Positions 45,817-58,311 of a stretch of DNA of 64,000 nt are shown here, piece after piece. Both the position numbers and the translations under genes were made by a program. The DNA is from Anseranas semipalmata (lineage: Eukaryota > Chordata > Aves > Anseriformes > Anseranatidae). Numbering within the stretch: position 1 is the stretch's first letter; every line of letters begins with the position of its first letter. The notes beneath the pieces are model-generated. The model did no database searches, was not told the DNA's origin, and saw nothing but the letters and a program-made list of their open reading frames with translations. The stretch spans positions 393 to 64,392 of the forward strand of contig VXAA01003008.1 in assembly GCA_013399115.1 (NCBI GenBank), in the 5' to 3' direction.

Positions 45817-46339
45817 CATAAATAAATCACAAAATCATGATCTTATCAAATTCGCTGTGACTAATCCTTGAGGGATGGCAAATTGTTCTAGAATAACACA
45901 ACCCCTAATCATCAGAGAATGCTAGACAAGTCTTTCATCAGTATCTCCAAATGAGGTGGGTTTACTGCTCAGGTTGGCTCTGTTCTGCAGCTGTTGGTTT
46001 TAGGACTTTTCACGTCTTATAACTTAAAGCACTGTGGATATTGGGATCACAGACAGATCTTTCAACCAGTGCAGAAGAGTTTTTACAACAGATTATGACG
46101 CAGGGTTTCGATCACATGACGTCCCACCCCTGCCCTCTATTACAGGTATTCAGGTCCTTCCCACTGAGGTCCTCCCGCCTGGAGCCCTGGTGTCAGACAC
46201 AACCCATGGAGTGGCTGCTGTGGGCCATCACATCCCAAGGCGTGGGAGAGGCGTTGTTACTGCTCTGACAAGATAAGAGTCGTAGGTGCTGCCGTGTGGC
46301 CACTGGAAGAGGCTTAATGCTTTTGACATGAAAGGCATA

Positions 46340-46510
46340 AGACTTGGTTGGGAGATTAGGTCAGAATTTTGGGGACATCTTTTGCAAACAGGTCGGGAGG
46401 TCTATGGAGTCTGTTCTGACCTGGTGCAATGATCCTGACACAGACTACCACATGGACTCGATCCTTGTGGGTCCCTTCCAGCTCAGAATATTCCATGATT
46501 CTATATTCCA
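46340..46510 (+). mobile_element. CR1 LINE, 3' end fragment
   Basis: The stretch GGACTCGATCCTTGTGGG, then GTCCCTTCCAGCTCAGAATA and CCATGATTCTAT, is the diagnostic CR1 3' terminus, which ends in ATTCTATG-like units. The element runs on the plus strand and its 3' end is near 46508. Similarity fades 5' of about 46430, so the left limit is approximate. CR1 is the dominant LINE of birds and other sauropsids and this copy is 5'-truncated, as most are. Confidence 0.75.
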
Positions 46511-48059
46511 ATGAAGAAGTCACAACCCCAGTATTTTCCAGTCTCCCATTTGATTATCTGTTCTGCAGATGAGCTGAGCCATCTCCCAAATGCAAGCCCC
46601 TCCACAAACCTCCGCCCAGTTTACCCAGGCAAACAAAATGGGTTCACTGATTTTGGTTCTGCAAAAAGTAAACATGAACTAAAACATCCCATAGTTGTCT
46701 AGACATGCTTCTTTTTTTTTTTCATAAGTCAGTTTGACTAAAAAATACAAGGTCTCAAGGCTTTAGTTTATCAGATACATCAATAAATTTACATTATTGA
46801 AATTTTATCTATGAATACAATAAACAAAAGGTAAACTATAAACTTTGTTTCAGCACTACGAAATTGACTAAGAACCCGGGCAAGAGCAATTTTTTTTTGC
46901 CTTGGCCTTCTCTTTGCACTAATCTGGCTACACCAGTTGTTACATTTCAATGCTGACATTCAAATCATCTTGAGCAATTTTCCCACAGTGTGTTTCCCAA
47001 ACAAAAGCATTTTTTCCTGCTCACACTTACGGCTCTCCTGGATCTAGGAACTGCAGAAACATATCCTTGTTTGAAGCCAACAATTGTACTCTAGCGCTAG
47101 ATTTCACAAACTATCAGCAAGCATTTGATGAAAATAATACCAATTGACCAGGCAAAAGTTTAACTTTCCATTATTAAATAACAGATATTCATCTCATAAT
47201 AGGATAATTTCCCAAGCTTCTTATACCTTTTTGGCAGCAGCAATCTTTTATGCAGACACCCTAGACTATTAAATTGCTTAATTGTTCCTGGATATTCACT
47301 CTGAATAGCAGTGTTCTTGAAAAGAATATCTTCTCTTGCAAATAAATGATGTTTTTGCAGCTCTGGCCTTTCCACTTTATAAAAGGACAGTGCCTACTAC
47401 TAGCTTGGTATTTTGTACATGGCCAACCATTGGAAAATTCAGGGAAATTACGTGGTGCATAGCATGACAGGGTGGTTTCGTAAAGCTGTTTGTGGGTTTA
47501 GGACTGAGTCACTCCACAGGTCTTTCAGAGTTAAGATCATGCAGAACCATATATGCCTTGTTTATTCTTACTGCACTTTCCTCTTTGTTTCTGCATCCAT
47601 AGCAGTAAAGCAAAAGTAGTTTTTGGAGGGTTTTTGTTTACTTTTACATTCAGTGAGAGTTATTGCAGTGTCTCCCAGATCAAACTGAGCTCCACCACTC
47701 AAGCTGAGTGGTGTTTCCCCAGTTTTCCTCGTGAAAGAATTTTCTGTGCATTTTTACCTGTGACATTTCTCAGATACGTTTTTGCAGTTATTATTCAGTA
47801 TTTCTTATATACACATTTAGAATCTGATAATTAAGTTAATGAATTAAACAACAACAACAACAAAACTTGGGAAGCACTGCCAATGGAATGGGGATGAAAA
47901 TGTTATACAGGAAAAATTGGATGTTCATAGGCACCAAAACAATAGAAAAGGGATGGAATGCAAGAGTGCACCAAGAAACTAACAACATAAATTGGCTAAC
48001 ATTATCATTGTTGTCAGTCAGAAATGGCAAAATAAACAAACAATCAAACAAGCAAAAAA
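46511..48059. other. Intergenic, no gene recognised
   Basis: AT-rich, with a short (CAA)n at 47848-47864. Open frames are short and carry no recognisable domain. Confidence 0.5.
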
Positions 48060-48600
48060 CGCTTTGGGAGTTAAGTTGACAATGGCTTGAGCATGAGCCA
48101 CCAACGTGGTGCCACGTGAGAAAGTATTTCCCACAGTATTTCCAACACAACTAGAATATATTCCTGCATGATACAATATCGTGTTCAGTGCAGCTACCGT
48201 TCTTCCAAGCAGATGATTTCCCACTGTTACAGGTACAGAGGAGGGCTAATAGAATAATCTTTAAAAGTTTCTGGTGGTTAACTCTAAAGAAACAATGACC
48301 AAGAAGGAGGCTCCTTTCTAGAAATCCCTCAGGGAAAACACCATATAGAGAAGAACGCCTGTGTGAGCAACAAGGTAACATTGGCACAACATTGAGCAAA
48401 TGAGTAAACACGGGCCAGATTGGAAACTGGAAAGGCTCCTATGCAATTAAGAAGTAATTTCTGGAACAGCTTTCCACGAGGATTATGGGGCAAAAAAATG
48501 GGATTATCAGCCTCTGGTCCAACCTACATCATGGGATCATCGAGACATTTTTGGCCATTCCTTGTTCGGTTTTAGCTCCTCTGGCAGATTGTTAGTGCAT
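48060..48600 (+). mobile_element. Possible ancient CR1/L3-type LINE remnant
   Basis: GTTGACAATGGCTTGAGCAT followed by GAGCCACCAACGTGGTGCC resembles the CR1 reverse-transcriptase tail around AGTTGAACATGAGCCAGCA. Further right, GAGGGCTAATAGAATAATC and GGATCATCGAGA also look like eroded CR1 pieces in the same order. No frame is open. The match is by eye and weak. Confidence 0.35.
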
Positions 48601-50807
48601 CTGGGCCAGGAGGTACCATCAATAATGCCAGTATGATGAAAGCAAAAGTATGATGGAGCAAAATTTCATAGTTTGTTTACACTAGGATCACAAATTGTAT
48701 CTAAAAATGTCTTAGATGACATATTTTAACTAATATTTCAAATGCTAACATAGATATGTTATCTGTTCATGATTAGCCCTCTAAGTGAGAGCCAATATAT
48801 TTTGAAACTTGATTTATTTTCTAATCTAGGCCTTGTTAAATCTCACATAGCCCAGGTCAGATTGATCTGGAGAAAAAGTCATCTATATCTCTGTACTTGC
48901 AAAATCTGGAAGCAGAACAGCCAATGATCGACGAGTCTCGATGCCATTTTGCAAGTTTGTTGTCAGTAGCACAGCCCACTCTCTGCACTTCTCTGTTCCA
49001 TCTATCCCTCTGGTAAATCTATATAAGATGGCTTCTGAACATAGATGTGTCACATCTCATATTTGTGTGGTCAGTTGGTATTCAGAACTGAAAAAGGCTC
49101 CATGCAAAGCAAGGTGTGCGTTTTCAGAGGATCACACCAGAAAATACATGCTGATGGGACACTGCAGTGAAGAAATGCCTTAAATTTAAACTTGTGGGGT
49201 TTGCTATTGGGATTCAGAGTAATCATTCAGAAAGGTGTTAAACTAATGTCAGAGAAGGAAAGGAGGTAAGTGTTATTATAGCTAACAACATTGCAAATTA
49301 CAACCCTGCCTACAATTCTAATTTAGATTTAAATACTTGTTTCATTTTTCTTAAACTAAGATTCCCCCCCCCTAATCTCAAGTCTCTTCAATTTTCTCCA
49401 TTCCAGGCTAAACTCTGTACTTAGTGCAATGTCCAATACATCTTCAGACTCTCTTTCCCCAGTACAGATGCCAACTTGGCTTAATTAAAATTAGATTAAA
49501 TACAAGAAAATGGCCTAACACAGTAGGTGATGTATAAAATGAAAAATCCTTGCTACTGTTGACTTCTGATGTCTCCTCTGTCTATATGTTATTGTGTTTC
49601 AGCTGATCTAGCCTGAGACCCCTGGGGTAAAATCATGGCAACACAAAAGTCAGTGGTGAAACTCCTACCCAGTCCACGAGAGCTGCATCACATTGTTATA
49701 TGCTATTCATAGCATATAAGAGGTACTATGTTACAGGACAACCACAGATACATGCTTTCTGGGGCCTATTTGAATTTATACTGGCCTTCTGCATGAATCA
49801 AGTATTTGATTTATGTAGGGATGATTTTAACTGATGTAAAATTAATTCAACCGAGAGTAAATTTTGAAACCATGCTTACATATCAGTTGTGATTTGTGCA
49901 GGATACCTCATGGAGCTGCAATCTATGCATCCTTTCGTAATAGGCATTAAGAAGCAGTTACACAACTTAATGCAAACACTACCAACAGAGGAAAAATCCA
50001 TGGCACAGACAGGATCTTGAGTAATAGTCAAAGCAGTGCCAGAAAGCAAATTCTACCTGCAGAGACCTTTTTTTTTCCATGTTAAATGCATCTCAAGAGA
50101 TGCTCTGAATTTTGGTGGCTGTTAAGCAGATTGTACATTTGTAAGCCTTAAGGCACAATCTGCCAAAAAGTGGCACTTTATTGTAAATTTTTTGTTTTTC
50201 ATAGCCTAATAATACAAACTTTGACCAACACTGACACAAAATGTGTGTGCAATTCAACTCATATCTTTACTGACTGCAATAATAAACTTTTGGTCTAAAA
50301 CAAACAGGTCATTAGCAAACAGATATTGTTGTGCACTGTGGTTACTTGGGCCTCTCTCCTCCTATGATCCCTTTCTTTCACTCACTGTTCACATGCTTCA
50401 AGTTTGATGTGTGAGCCTGTCTTCGTGGTGCCAGGGCCTTGCAGCTTTCTCAAATCCAGTACAGGTGTCCATCTGTCTGTGCACAGCTTATTACTGTCCC
50501 TTAATTATAACTAGCAATGCTTTCATCTCAGGCATTAGCTTATGTCACAGGGTACGTCTAAATTCAGGCAGCCATGCCCACAGATATAGGCAGTCTAACT
50601 TCAAGAAATATTATTCCATTATCTATGCTATCTTCAAAATACTTTCTGAAGTTGGTGTTATTTCTTGATAAATAATTCTCATTTTCTATAAAAGGAGCAT
50701 TCCAAGACCCCTTCCAGATACTTTATATTACAGAGATTTAAGCACCATACAGATTATTTGATGGGACAGATTCTGGTCACTTGACATAAGTAGAAATTGG
50801 GATGACT

Positions 50808-50880
50808 CCAAATTTCTACCGCTATTCTCCAAATACTGGTATTCTCCAAATTTCTAGTGGTATTCTACAAAAAATTCTAC
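50808..50880. repeat. Short minisatellite, 17-21 bp units
   Basis: CCAAATTTCTACCGCTATTC, CCAAATACTGGTATTCT, CCAAATTTCTAGTGGTATTC and a decayed fourth copy ending in ATTCTAC stand head to tail. A poly(T) run (50881-50896) follows directly. Confidence 0.75.
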
Positions 50881-52021
50881 TTTTTTTTTTTTTTTTCTTC
50901 CTCCAATCACTATAAAAGACTCAAATTCAAGACTCACACTCATGGCAAGACATAACTGCATGGTCAGAAATACTTTTAGAGAGATGCCTAGTTTATCACA
51001 GTTTAGCTACCTTACACCTTTAGAAAACACTCAAGTATTTTAAACACCATCATGCCTGGAAGGAGACACTTCCAGGGCTTTTTTAATGTGACACTGCTGC
51101 TTCCTTGACTGAGATGTTTGCAATGGGTTAAGTGGGTAACATGCTTGCATCAAAGATACTCAAACGGCAGTAAAATATTAGCACTGGATGACTAAAGCAC
51201 ATGGATTTGGGCTGCAAATTGGGGACATGAATGCTGAAAGAAGGAAAGTTTGGTTTTACTTTTTTTATTTTCCATAGCTTGATAAGAATCCACACATCCA
51301 ACTTCTAACCTACTAGTCTGAGGCCTTATATTTCCCCTTTTGATTCTGCTGTGTCTAGGCTTCAATCTCTCCAAAACCTCAATCAGTTAGGAACACTTAA
51401 ATACATTCATTATCACTGAAAAAACTTAGCCAACAAAGCACGAAGACCACGTTTAAGAACTACCTGAAAACTTGGCCCCTCCTGATTCACCCCTTCCCAT
51501 TGTTTATCCCTCTTCTCTCAACAGACAGCAAATGCATCATTGCTTTTTGGTGTTGTTGTCGTTGTTAAAAAATGCTAATGACAAAATATAGACCCCAGCT
51601 GGGAGGTCTGCAGTGAGCTAGGTGTGGGAGATGAACCACCTGAAAAGTAAGAGGTTAGCAAAACCCTGACCCTGTCTAAACACAGAGGTGGGAGGAAGAG
51701 CTGAGGGAGGGGCAGGAGCTGCACAGAGTGGCCCTGCCATTAGAAGATGCGTACGTGTGGTTGTGCTCCAAGAGTCATATCCTACTTCTGAGGAGCAGCG
51801 TTGTTTCGTAAAATTGAATTAGAGCATAAAGACGGGGGAGGGAGAGCCCCAGGAGGAAAACAGACTTCATGGAGAACGAGGTCAAACCTCGGCTGAAAAA
51901 AGTACATTCTTTGCATGATTATCCAGGTTAAGGCTTAGTTTTGTTTTCTGGGGGTGAAAAAGGAAAAATAACTTAAATACTCATAACATGCCTTTTACCT
52001 TATTTCAATTCCCAGTTAAAA

Positions 52022-52038
52022 ATATATATATATATATA
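52022..52038. repeat. (AT)n microsatellite
   Basis: Eight to nine AT units followed by ACACAT. Confidence 0.8.
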
Positions 52039-52904
52039 CACATTTACCAGTTTTGCTTGTATGCTTAGAATTCAATTTACCAGAACATATTTGTTTTTAT
52101 TCTCTAACTAAAACTAAACTCTGTTTGTCAAATTCCTTAGAAGTGGAGCAATCACCAAAAGACATTTTTATTGAACAAGGTGTTCTCCTAAATATGATGC
52201 TTTGCTACAGTTTACATCCAATTCAGCCATGCTTGAAAACACTAATTATGTCAGTTAGGGACATAATGTTTTCTTAATGAAATAGTTTCCTGAGTGGTTT
52301 CTTAGTGGTTTCTACAGTTTGGAGGCCAGTATGCTGTCATACAGGCCACTTTATTTCCTTGCAAAAATCACCCCACTATTGGCAAAGTGCCATTTTATCT
52401 CTATATACATGCTTCACTGCTGCGTACAAACTAAGGATCTATGAGTACAGAAGAATCTGGGAAAAAGCGATGAAGCATTTATTTATTATCTTCTGAGTTC
52501 CTTTTATCTTTACCTCTTAATTTTTTAAATGCTTCTTTGTACTTTTTATTCCAGAATTGTCTGTCATCTACAACATCCTAATTGTATTGCTTTAACTAAC
52601 AGATAGGTATGAAATATCATTCCACAGATTTATTTTTAACTGTGGATTTTTCCTCCTTGATTAAAAGTAACAATAAAGGAACACACAGAAAGATAACTGT
52701 AAAGAAGGTCACAATTCTAAACAAAAATAAAAATAAAAACTAAGCTGCTCTGCCCCAAACAATTCAATTCACTTTGCTCATTGTAGGAGACCTGCAAACC
52801 ATGAATTTCCCACTCCTCGCTCTGCCTGCTAGTATCCTGAGCACTGTATGGGCACCTCAAGCTGTATTTTCTTTTCCTCTTCAGGAGAGAGGAAAGAAAA
52901 AAAA

Positions 52905-52912
52905 NNNNNNNN
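52905..52912. other. Short undetermined stretch in a poly(A) tract
   Basis: Eight N flanked on both sides by A runs, probably an unresolved homopolymer length. Confidence 0.95.
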
Positions 52913-54711
52913 AAAAAAAAAAACAGACAAAATAGCCAGTGTCTTACCACATCTGACCTGTGCTGACAAATGTGTGGCCATGAACAAGGACAGAAATGAA
53001 ATCTGCCTGGAGGAAGCATGATTCATATTTAGAGGGCAAGTACCCAGGAGATGTGCCAGGAATTATCTCTGTCCCCTGCTATTTTATCTGCCTTGCTGAG
53101 GCATTTACATGGCTCCCACTACTATGCCTGCATATATAGGAACATGCAGCTATTCTTACAACACACAAATAGGGTGGAGAGATTATATGGGTTATCTCAG
53201 GTCAGAAGTTTGAAGCAGAACATATCATTACACTGGCTACACAAGCACTTGATCAGTAGAAGGTGTTTATCAACCATTGATATATAAACCAACACCTAAC
53301 CCCATTCCTAAAACATTTATGCTAGTAAAAAAGTCATCAAGAATTCCCATCTTGGAGGCCTTATTGGAAATTAACCGATGGTTGTAATGAATGGGTGTTT
53401 GACTCATAGCAGCTTCTTTTGGTCCACATCAAATGCTCTTCAGCTATGGCTGTCAAGATAAATATATTTCATAACAAGACTTCTATATTTCTATTTTAGT
53501 CAATGATGTAAGTCATAGAGTGCCTAGTAAGACTATATTTCCCCCTTTGCCCACATGAACATAAAACTGTGTCCATTTCTATTAAAGATGTCACTAGCCC
53601 TCTCACACCTTCAGTTTTTTTTTTTTTTAAGTCAGACTATCAGACCATGCTTTCAAACATATTTATACATTAAATTAATTTAGAAGCAAAATATACCTGT
53701 TTACATGCATCAGGAAGTTATCCCCAAGATATGAATATATGTATATAATCTTGTTTGTTTACTGAAGCCAGCTGTGAGATTTCTGCATGGGACACAGGTG
53801 TGTTAACATCTGTCATGAGTAAGTTCAGGCTGATGGTTGGATGTCACCTGTCACTTCTCCTGTAGAGGTACCTACTGCTGTCCGAGTAACAAATTATACA
53901 CCCCTTAGTCCATAACCTCCACGCACCTGCTTTGACACAAATAAGGGAATGATCCTCTTCTTTATACAATCGTTTATGATTCCTATATGATACCATACAA
54001 CCAGAAAGTATTAACATGTTTATAATTATTGTTATCTCTAAAATAGCAAAATACCTTCCTACCTGGTAGGATGCTGGGAAAGACAATTAACTCTTATTTG
54101 GAGAGGCTCTTAAGACTGCTGAATGCTACTTCCTGCGAGAGAGACATATATGATCCACTGACACTTGTTTAACAAACGCCCAGGACATCGCCTCTGCGGC
54201 CCTTACAGCTTCACAGGTCTTGGTAGCCAAGAGAAATAAGCAAGACTTGATTGCTCAAAACTAATAATGGGTTTAGGCAACATTTGGCAATGAAAAGTAA
54301 TGTTTTCAGTATTTTTACTGATGACAATTTGAGCTTAGTAAAAATCAGAGGGCTTGGACTGGAATTGATGGCAACAATGCTAGACAGTTTCACACAACAC
54401 ACCTATTCAAATGACTCCTGGAAGTTATAGTCTCCACCTCTCATATCTCCATGCTGAAATATCATTGTGGCTATTTCAGCTGCAACCAACGAGAGCTTTA
54501 AGATTAATTTAATACACTAACCTTAACATGGTATAGTCAGATCCAAGAGCCAACCAATTCTAAAATGTTCTTAGCAGGTTTTATTAACACCTTGCACTAG
54601 AACTGGTAAGTATTTTTGTGTGAAAGATGCCAAGTATTATATAAAGTTAGCCTTTATGGGAATTTTGATTGTAGTGCAAATCTAATTTCATCTAAAATTA
54701 TAAGTAATTTT

Positions 54712-54726
54712 CTTTTTTTTTTTTTT
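54712..54726. repeat. Poly(T) tract
   Basis: Fifteen or so consecutive T residues after AATTTTC. No retroposed sequence was recognised next to it. Confidence 0.7.
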
Positions 54727-56203
54727 GGCTGAAAAATGAAGATGTTAGCTTAGAAATATTGCAACACTGCCTCACGGAGATGGAGATTCAGCTCACAGTT
54801 TGACAATGTGTTAACAGTGATGTCATTCTGTTTCAGGAGAGATGTAATTCAAATACTTCCTGCCTTCATTCTCCAAAGCATGCCAGGATCCTTGGCTAGG
54901 CTGTATGTTGTGCAACATCTTCCCTGGCATAGTGCATCTTGAGAGAGATCTCAAGATAGAAGTTCATGCATTGAAATCTTTGGACAAATCTGTGAACACA
55001 AGCTAACTTTTCTCTGTTCTCTTTATGGAGACTGCATTGCACATACACATGACAATATGTCCAGTAAGCTCAGCCATGTAGGATGGCTTGCGGTAGAAAA
55101 GCATAAATAGATAATACAGGCATAAATTCAAGTCCTGGCCCTTCAACATTTGTTCAGCTGAACAGTCTTCTTTCTGGAGATGAATCTCACTGATGCTAAA
55201 GAGGCCTGTGACAGTATGTATTACTCACAGGAGCCATGATGCAAAACTGGAAATTCCCTTCCAACTCATTCATTATGCATGTATGGTTTCAGTTCTCTTA
55301 ATGGCAGGCTTACATGGATCATACATTTTAACTACATGGTAGTGGGAGTTACAAAAATCTCCAAGCAAGAAGTGTAACAGTAAAGTATCGCAGTAGGTGT
55401 GTATCTGCAGACAGCTCTCCACTGTAACTGGGATGAGCTGGTAGCTGCTGTGGTGCCTTACTTCAAACCAGAACTCTCCATGGAGAGGAAATAGGGCAGA
55501 ACGAAGGCTACAAGGAGTTCCCACATTTTTACGCCAGCATGTCTGAATGTTCACAACAGGTCTTCAAAATTTCCATTTCAACCTCTGGATATGCATAATG
55601 TAAAGAATAAGATTCAAGATGCAAGGACCATAAAAGGCAATAAGAAAGAAACCTACGCATGAATAAGAGGAAGGAAAAAACAGGTTCCACTATTCACTAT
55701 TCAGTGGAGATGGAAATCTACTCATGAATAATGCTGAGAAGGCTGAAGAGTGTTGTGTGTTTTCATTTTCCGTAACTACCACAGATAACTAACAATTCAG
55801 TGAGTGCTTTAGCTGATTCATCAGATATCCTAATGCAGGTTTTTCAGATTCTGGTTCTCTATGTATGTATGCTTTAAAATATTCTTTAACCTTTCTGTTT
55901 TCTGACTTAAGCTCCTACCACATAGTTAGAATTAATTTTGCTAAACTTTTGGAAACATCTAACTTTCAGTTTGAAAGTCTTGAATAATTTCACTTTCTTA
56001 TCAGTTTAGCTTTCCCGACTGTATTCCTGACCTTCATTCTCATCCTCAGATCTATGTCCTTGCTCCTACTTTTCATACACATTTCACTTTGATTTTCAAG
56101 TCACAAAAGTGACCCCGATGCAGCTTTGTCAGTTGTGGGGGAAGGGTGTAGACACAGCTCACTCCAAAACAGAAGATTCAGTTTCTAGTGGTTATTTAAA
56201 AAA

Positions 56204-56220
56204 ATAATAATAATAATAAA
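56204..56220. repeat. (TAA)n microsatellite
   Basis: About five AAT/TAA units after a short A run. Confidence 0.75.
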
Positions 56221-58283
56221 TGTATTCCTACAAGAAATTAGGTTATTAGGTTATCAGGAAAATCCAGTTGCTGCTATGGTATGCTTAGTAGATATTCCGA
56301 TGAGTGAGAACAGATTTGGTGCTCATCAGGTGAGAAAGTCTGAAATAGCAACAAAGAAAAACATTGTGGGTTCTTAACCCAGAGGAGGTAGCCACGTGGG
56401 ACAATATTGCATATCTTGTAAACACAATATTGTAACCACAGCTGTAGCCCAAGGGGAGCTGTGATTCTCTTTCCCTGGCCATGTGCTAGACCTACAGGGG
56501 ACCAAACAGCCTACAAGGTACAGGTGTCGCTCTAATACATTCAGAAGGGATAATCATTTGGAGTTTTTTTCAAAAAGCGTTAACAACACAAAACTGGAAT
56601 AGACTTACAGGTCCAAACAAGTTATACAAATGATTTGACACGTTCTGCTTTTCTGTCTGCTTTCTTTGTGCCTCCTACAACATAGAAAATTTGTCCCAAG
56701 TCCTACTTAGTCCTGCTAATACTGAGAGATTACTGAGAGGCTAAGGAAAAGCTGACCTGGACTGAAGGGCAAATGTTCTGGGTGAGTTTCATCCAGCTAA
56801 GCTTGACATCTATATCTGTACCTCACTCTGGAAAGAAACATTCATTTCTAGGGCACAGTTCATCTGATCCCAAAGTAGATGACTCGAACATTCAGATGCA
56901 TCGCTCCTAACAGGCTCTGTTAAGGAGCCTGTTTCTCTGCGCTGAGCACAAAATTAGCTTCAGGTGACTAGCCAAAAATACAGGGAAACCACTGACTTCT
57001 AGTGCTGGGCAGGGTAAACCCCATTGCAATTGGCAAGCTTTGTCAGTACAGTACAAAGCAAATAATTAAGGAGTTTACATAGATGCACAGGACTAGCATA
57101 AAGCCCTGATGTATTTGTATTTACCCACTGGAACAGCTCAAGGAAGTCAAAGCTGGACTTCAAAATATGAAACTCTAAAGAACTTCAAACTGATCATCAA
57201 AGGCTTTAACCAGCTCAAACCTATTCCAGCAATACTTTGCAGCTGGGCTCCAGTCTTCCCTGCAAGGTTGTTTCCGTCCTTGGAGTAGACATTATCCTCC
57301 CATTGAAGATCTCAAAGGATCTAGCTGTGATGGAGCTAATTATAGATAATCTGCTGATATATGATTAAATATGCTCACCAGCACAGCTTGCAGGTCGTGT
57401 GGTATGCTCTGCTATGCTAAGCAAGAGGATCTGACATTGAACAGTAATAAATACCAGCTCGGACTGCAGGAGACTAGTGATTTGAAGCACCTGTTGTGTG
57501 ACAAAGACATCCATGCCAGAAAACAGTTCAAATTCTCTTAAACAAGAAGGCCTTGTCATGTACATGTCAGGAAATAAAGCCTTCATTAATCACAATTAAG
57601 GAATTATTTGTGAATACTTACTTTTTGCTATAGACCAGAGGAGGAATGGACAGAACTGCTGATCCACCCACTGTGCTCAATGTGCTACAAATATAGCAAG
57701 AAGAAACAATTCTTCCACTAAGGAGACTGCAAGCTAAAAATACAAGGCAGAGGCTGAAGGGCAGCCAAAGGCACTTGGGGTGATATGCTGTGCCTGTGAT
57801 CACCCTGCTGGTCTGTGCCCAAGGGCTGCTCTCTGTCCCTGAAGCACGGATTATACAAAGAGTGACTGCAGAAATGAGAAAAGCCTCCAGAGACCGCTAA
57901 AAAGAAACTGCATGAAATGATGTCTTTCACACTGTCCTCAAGTTAATATAAAGCCAAAGATGTCAGTCAGTGCAAGACTGCATGAGTTGCTGGCTACTTT
58001 TCTTTAAAACAGATGGCAGAACCTGCTTCTGAATGACTAACCCCACCAGCACTGTCTGATGACTGATAAAACCAGTAGTGGTATTGGATTATGAGTAGTC
58101 TCAAATTGAATTGGAAGAACCTGGAAGTTATTTTACAGTAACCATTCTGCAAATCACCAAGTGAGCCTTAGGAGAGGTCCAAGGCACTGCAAAAATCATT
58201 GAACTGGACACGCAGGCCTGGAGAAGGGCCTTCTCCTACACCAAAGTTCTCAGAGTGCCCCCAGTCTGAACACAAGGAACTGC

Positions 58284-58311
58284 AAAAAAANTATATATAT
58301 ATATATATATG
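58284..58311. repeat. (TA)n microsatellite with one undetermined base
   Basis: A short A run, one N at 58291, then about ten TA units. The N suggests uncertain repeat length. Confidence 0.85.

Larger units (their letters stand above)
41291..46339. other. GPAM upstream flank, no gene recognised
   Basis: AT-rich sequence with a more GC-rich patch at about 42600-43010. No open frame shows a domain, and no splice-linked exon set was found. Distal regulatory elements may be present but cannot be demonstrated from one sequence. Confidence 0.5.

Noticed and set aside
46034..46276. Two overlapping 75-80 codon plus-strand frames just 5' of the CR1 end
   Set aside because: They do not resemble CR1 ORF products or any other domain and probably arise from locally GC-richer sequence.
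55273..55554. 93-codon cysteine-containing minus-strand frame
   Set aside because: No similarity to TECTB or any family I know. It overlaps the signal-peptide-like reading in another frame, and only one of them, if either, could be real.
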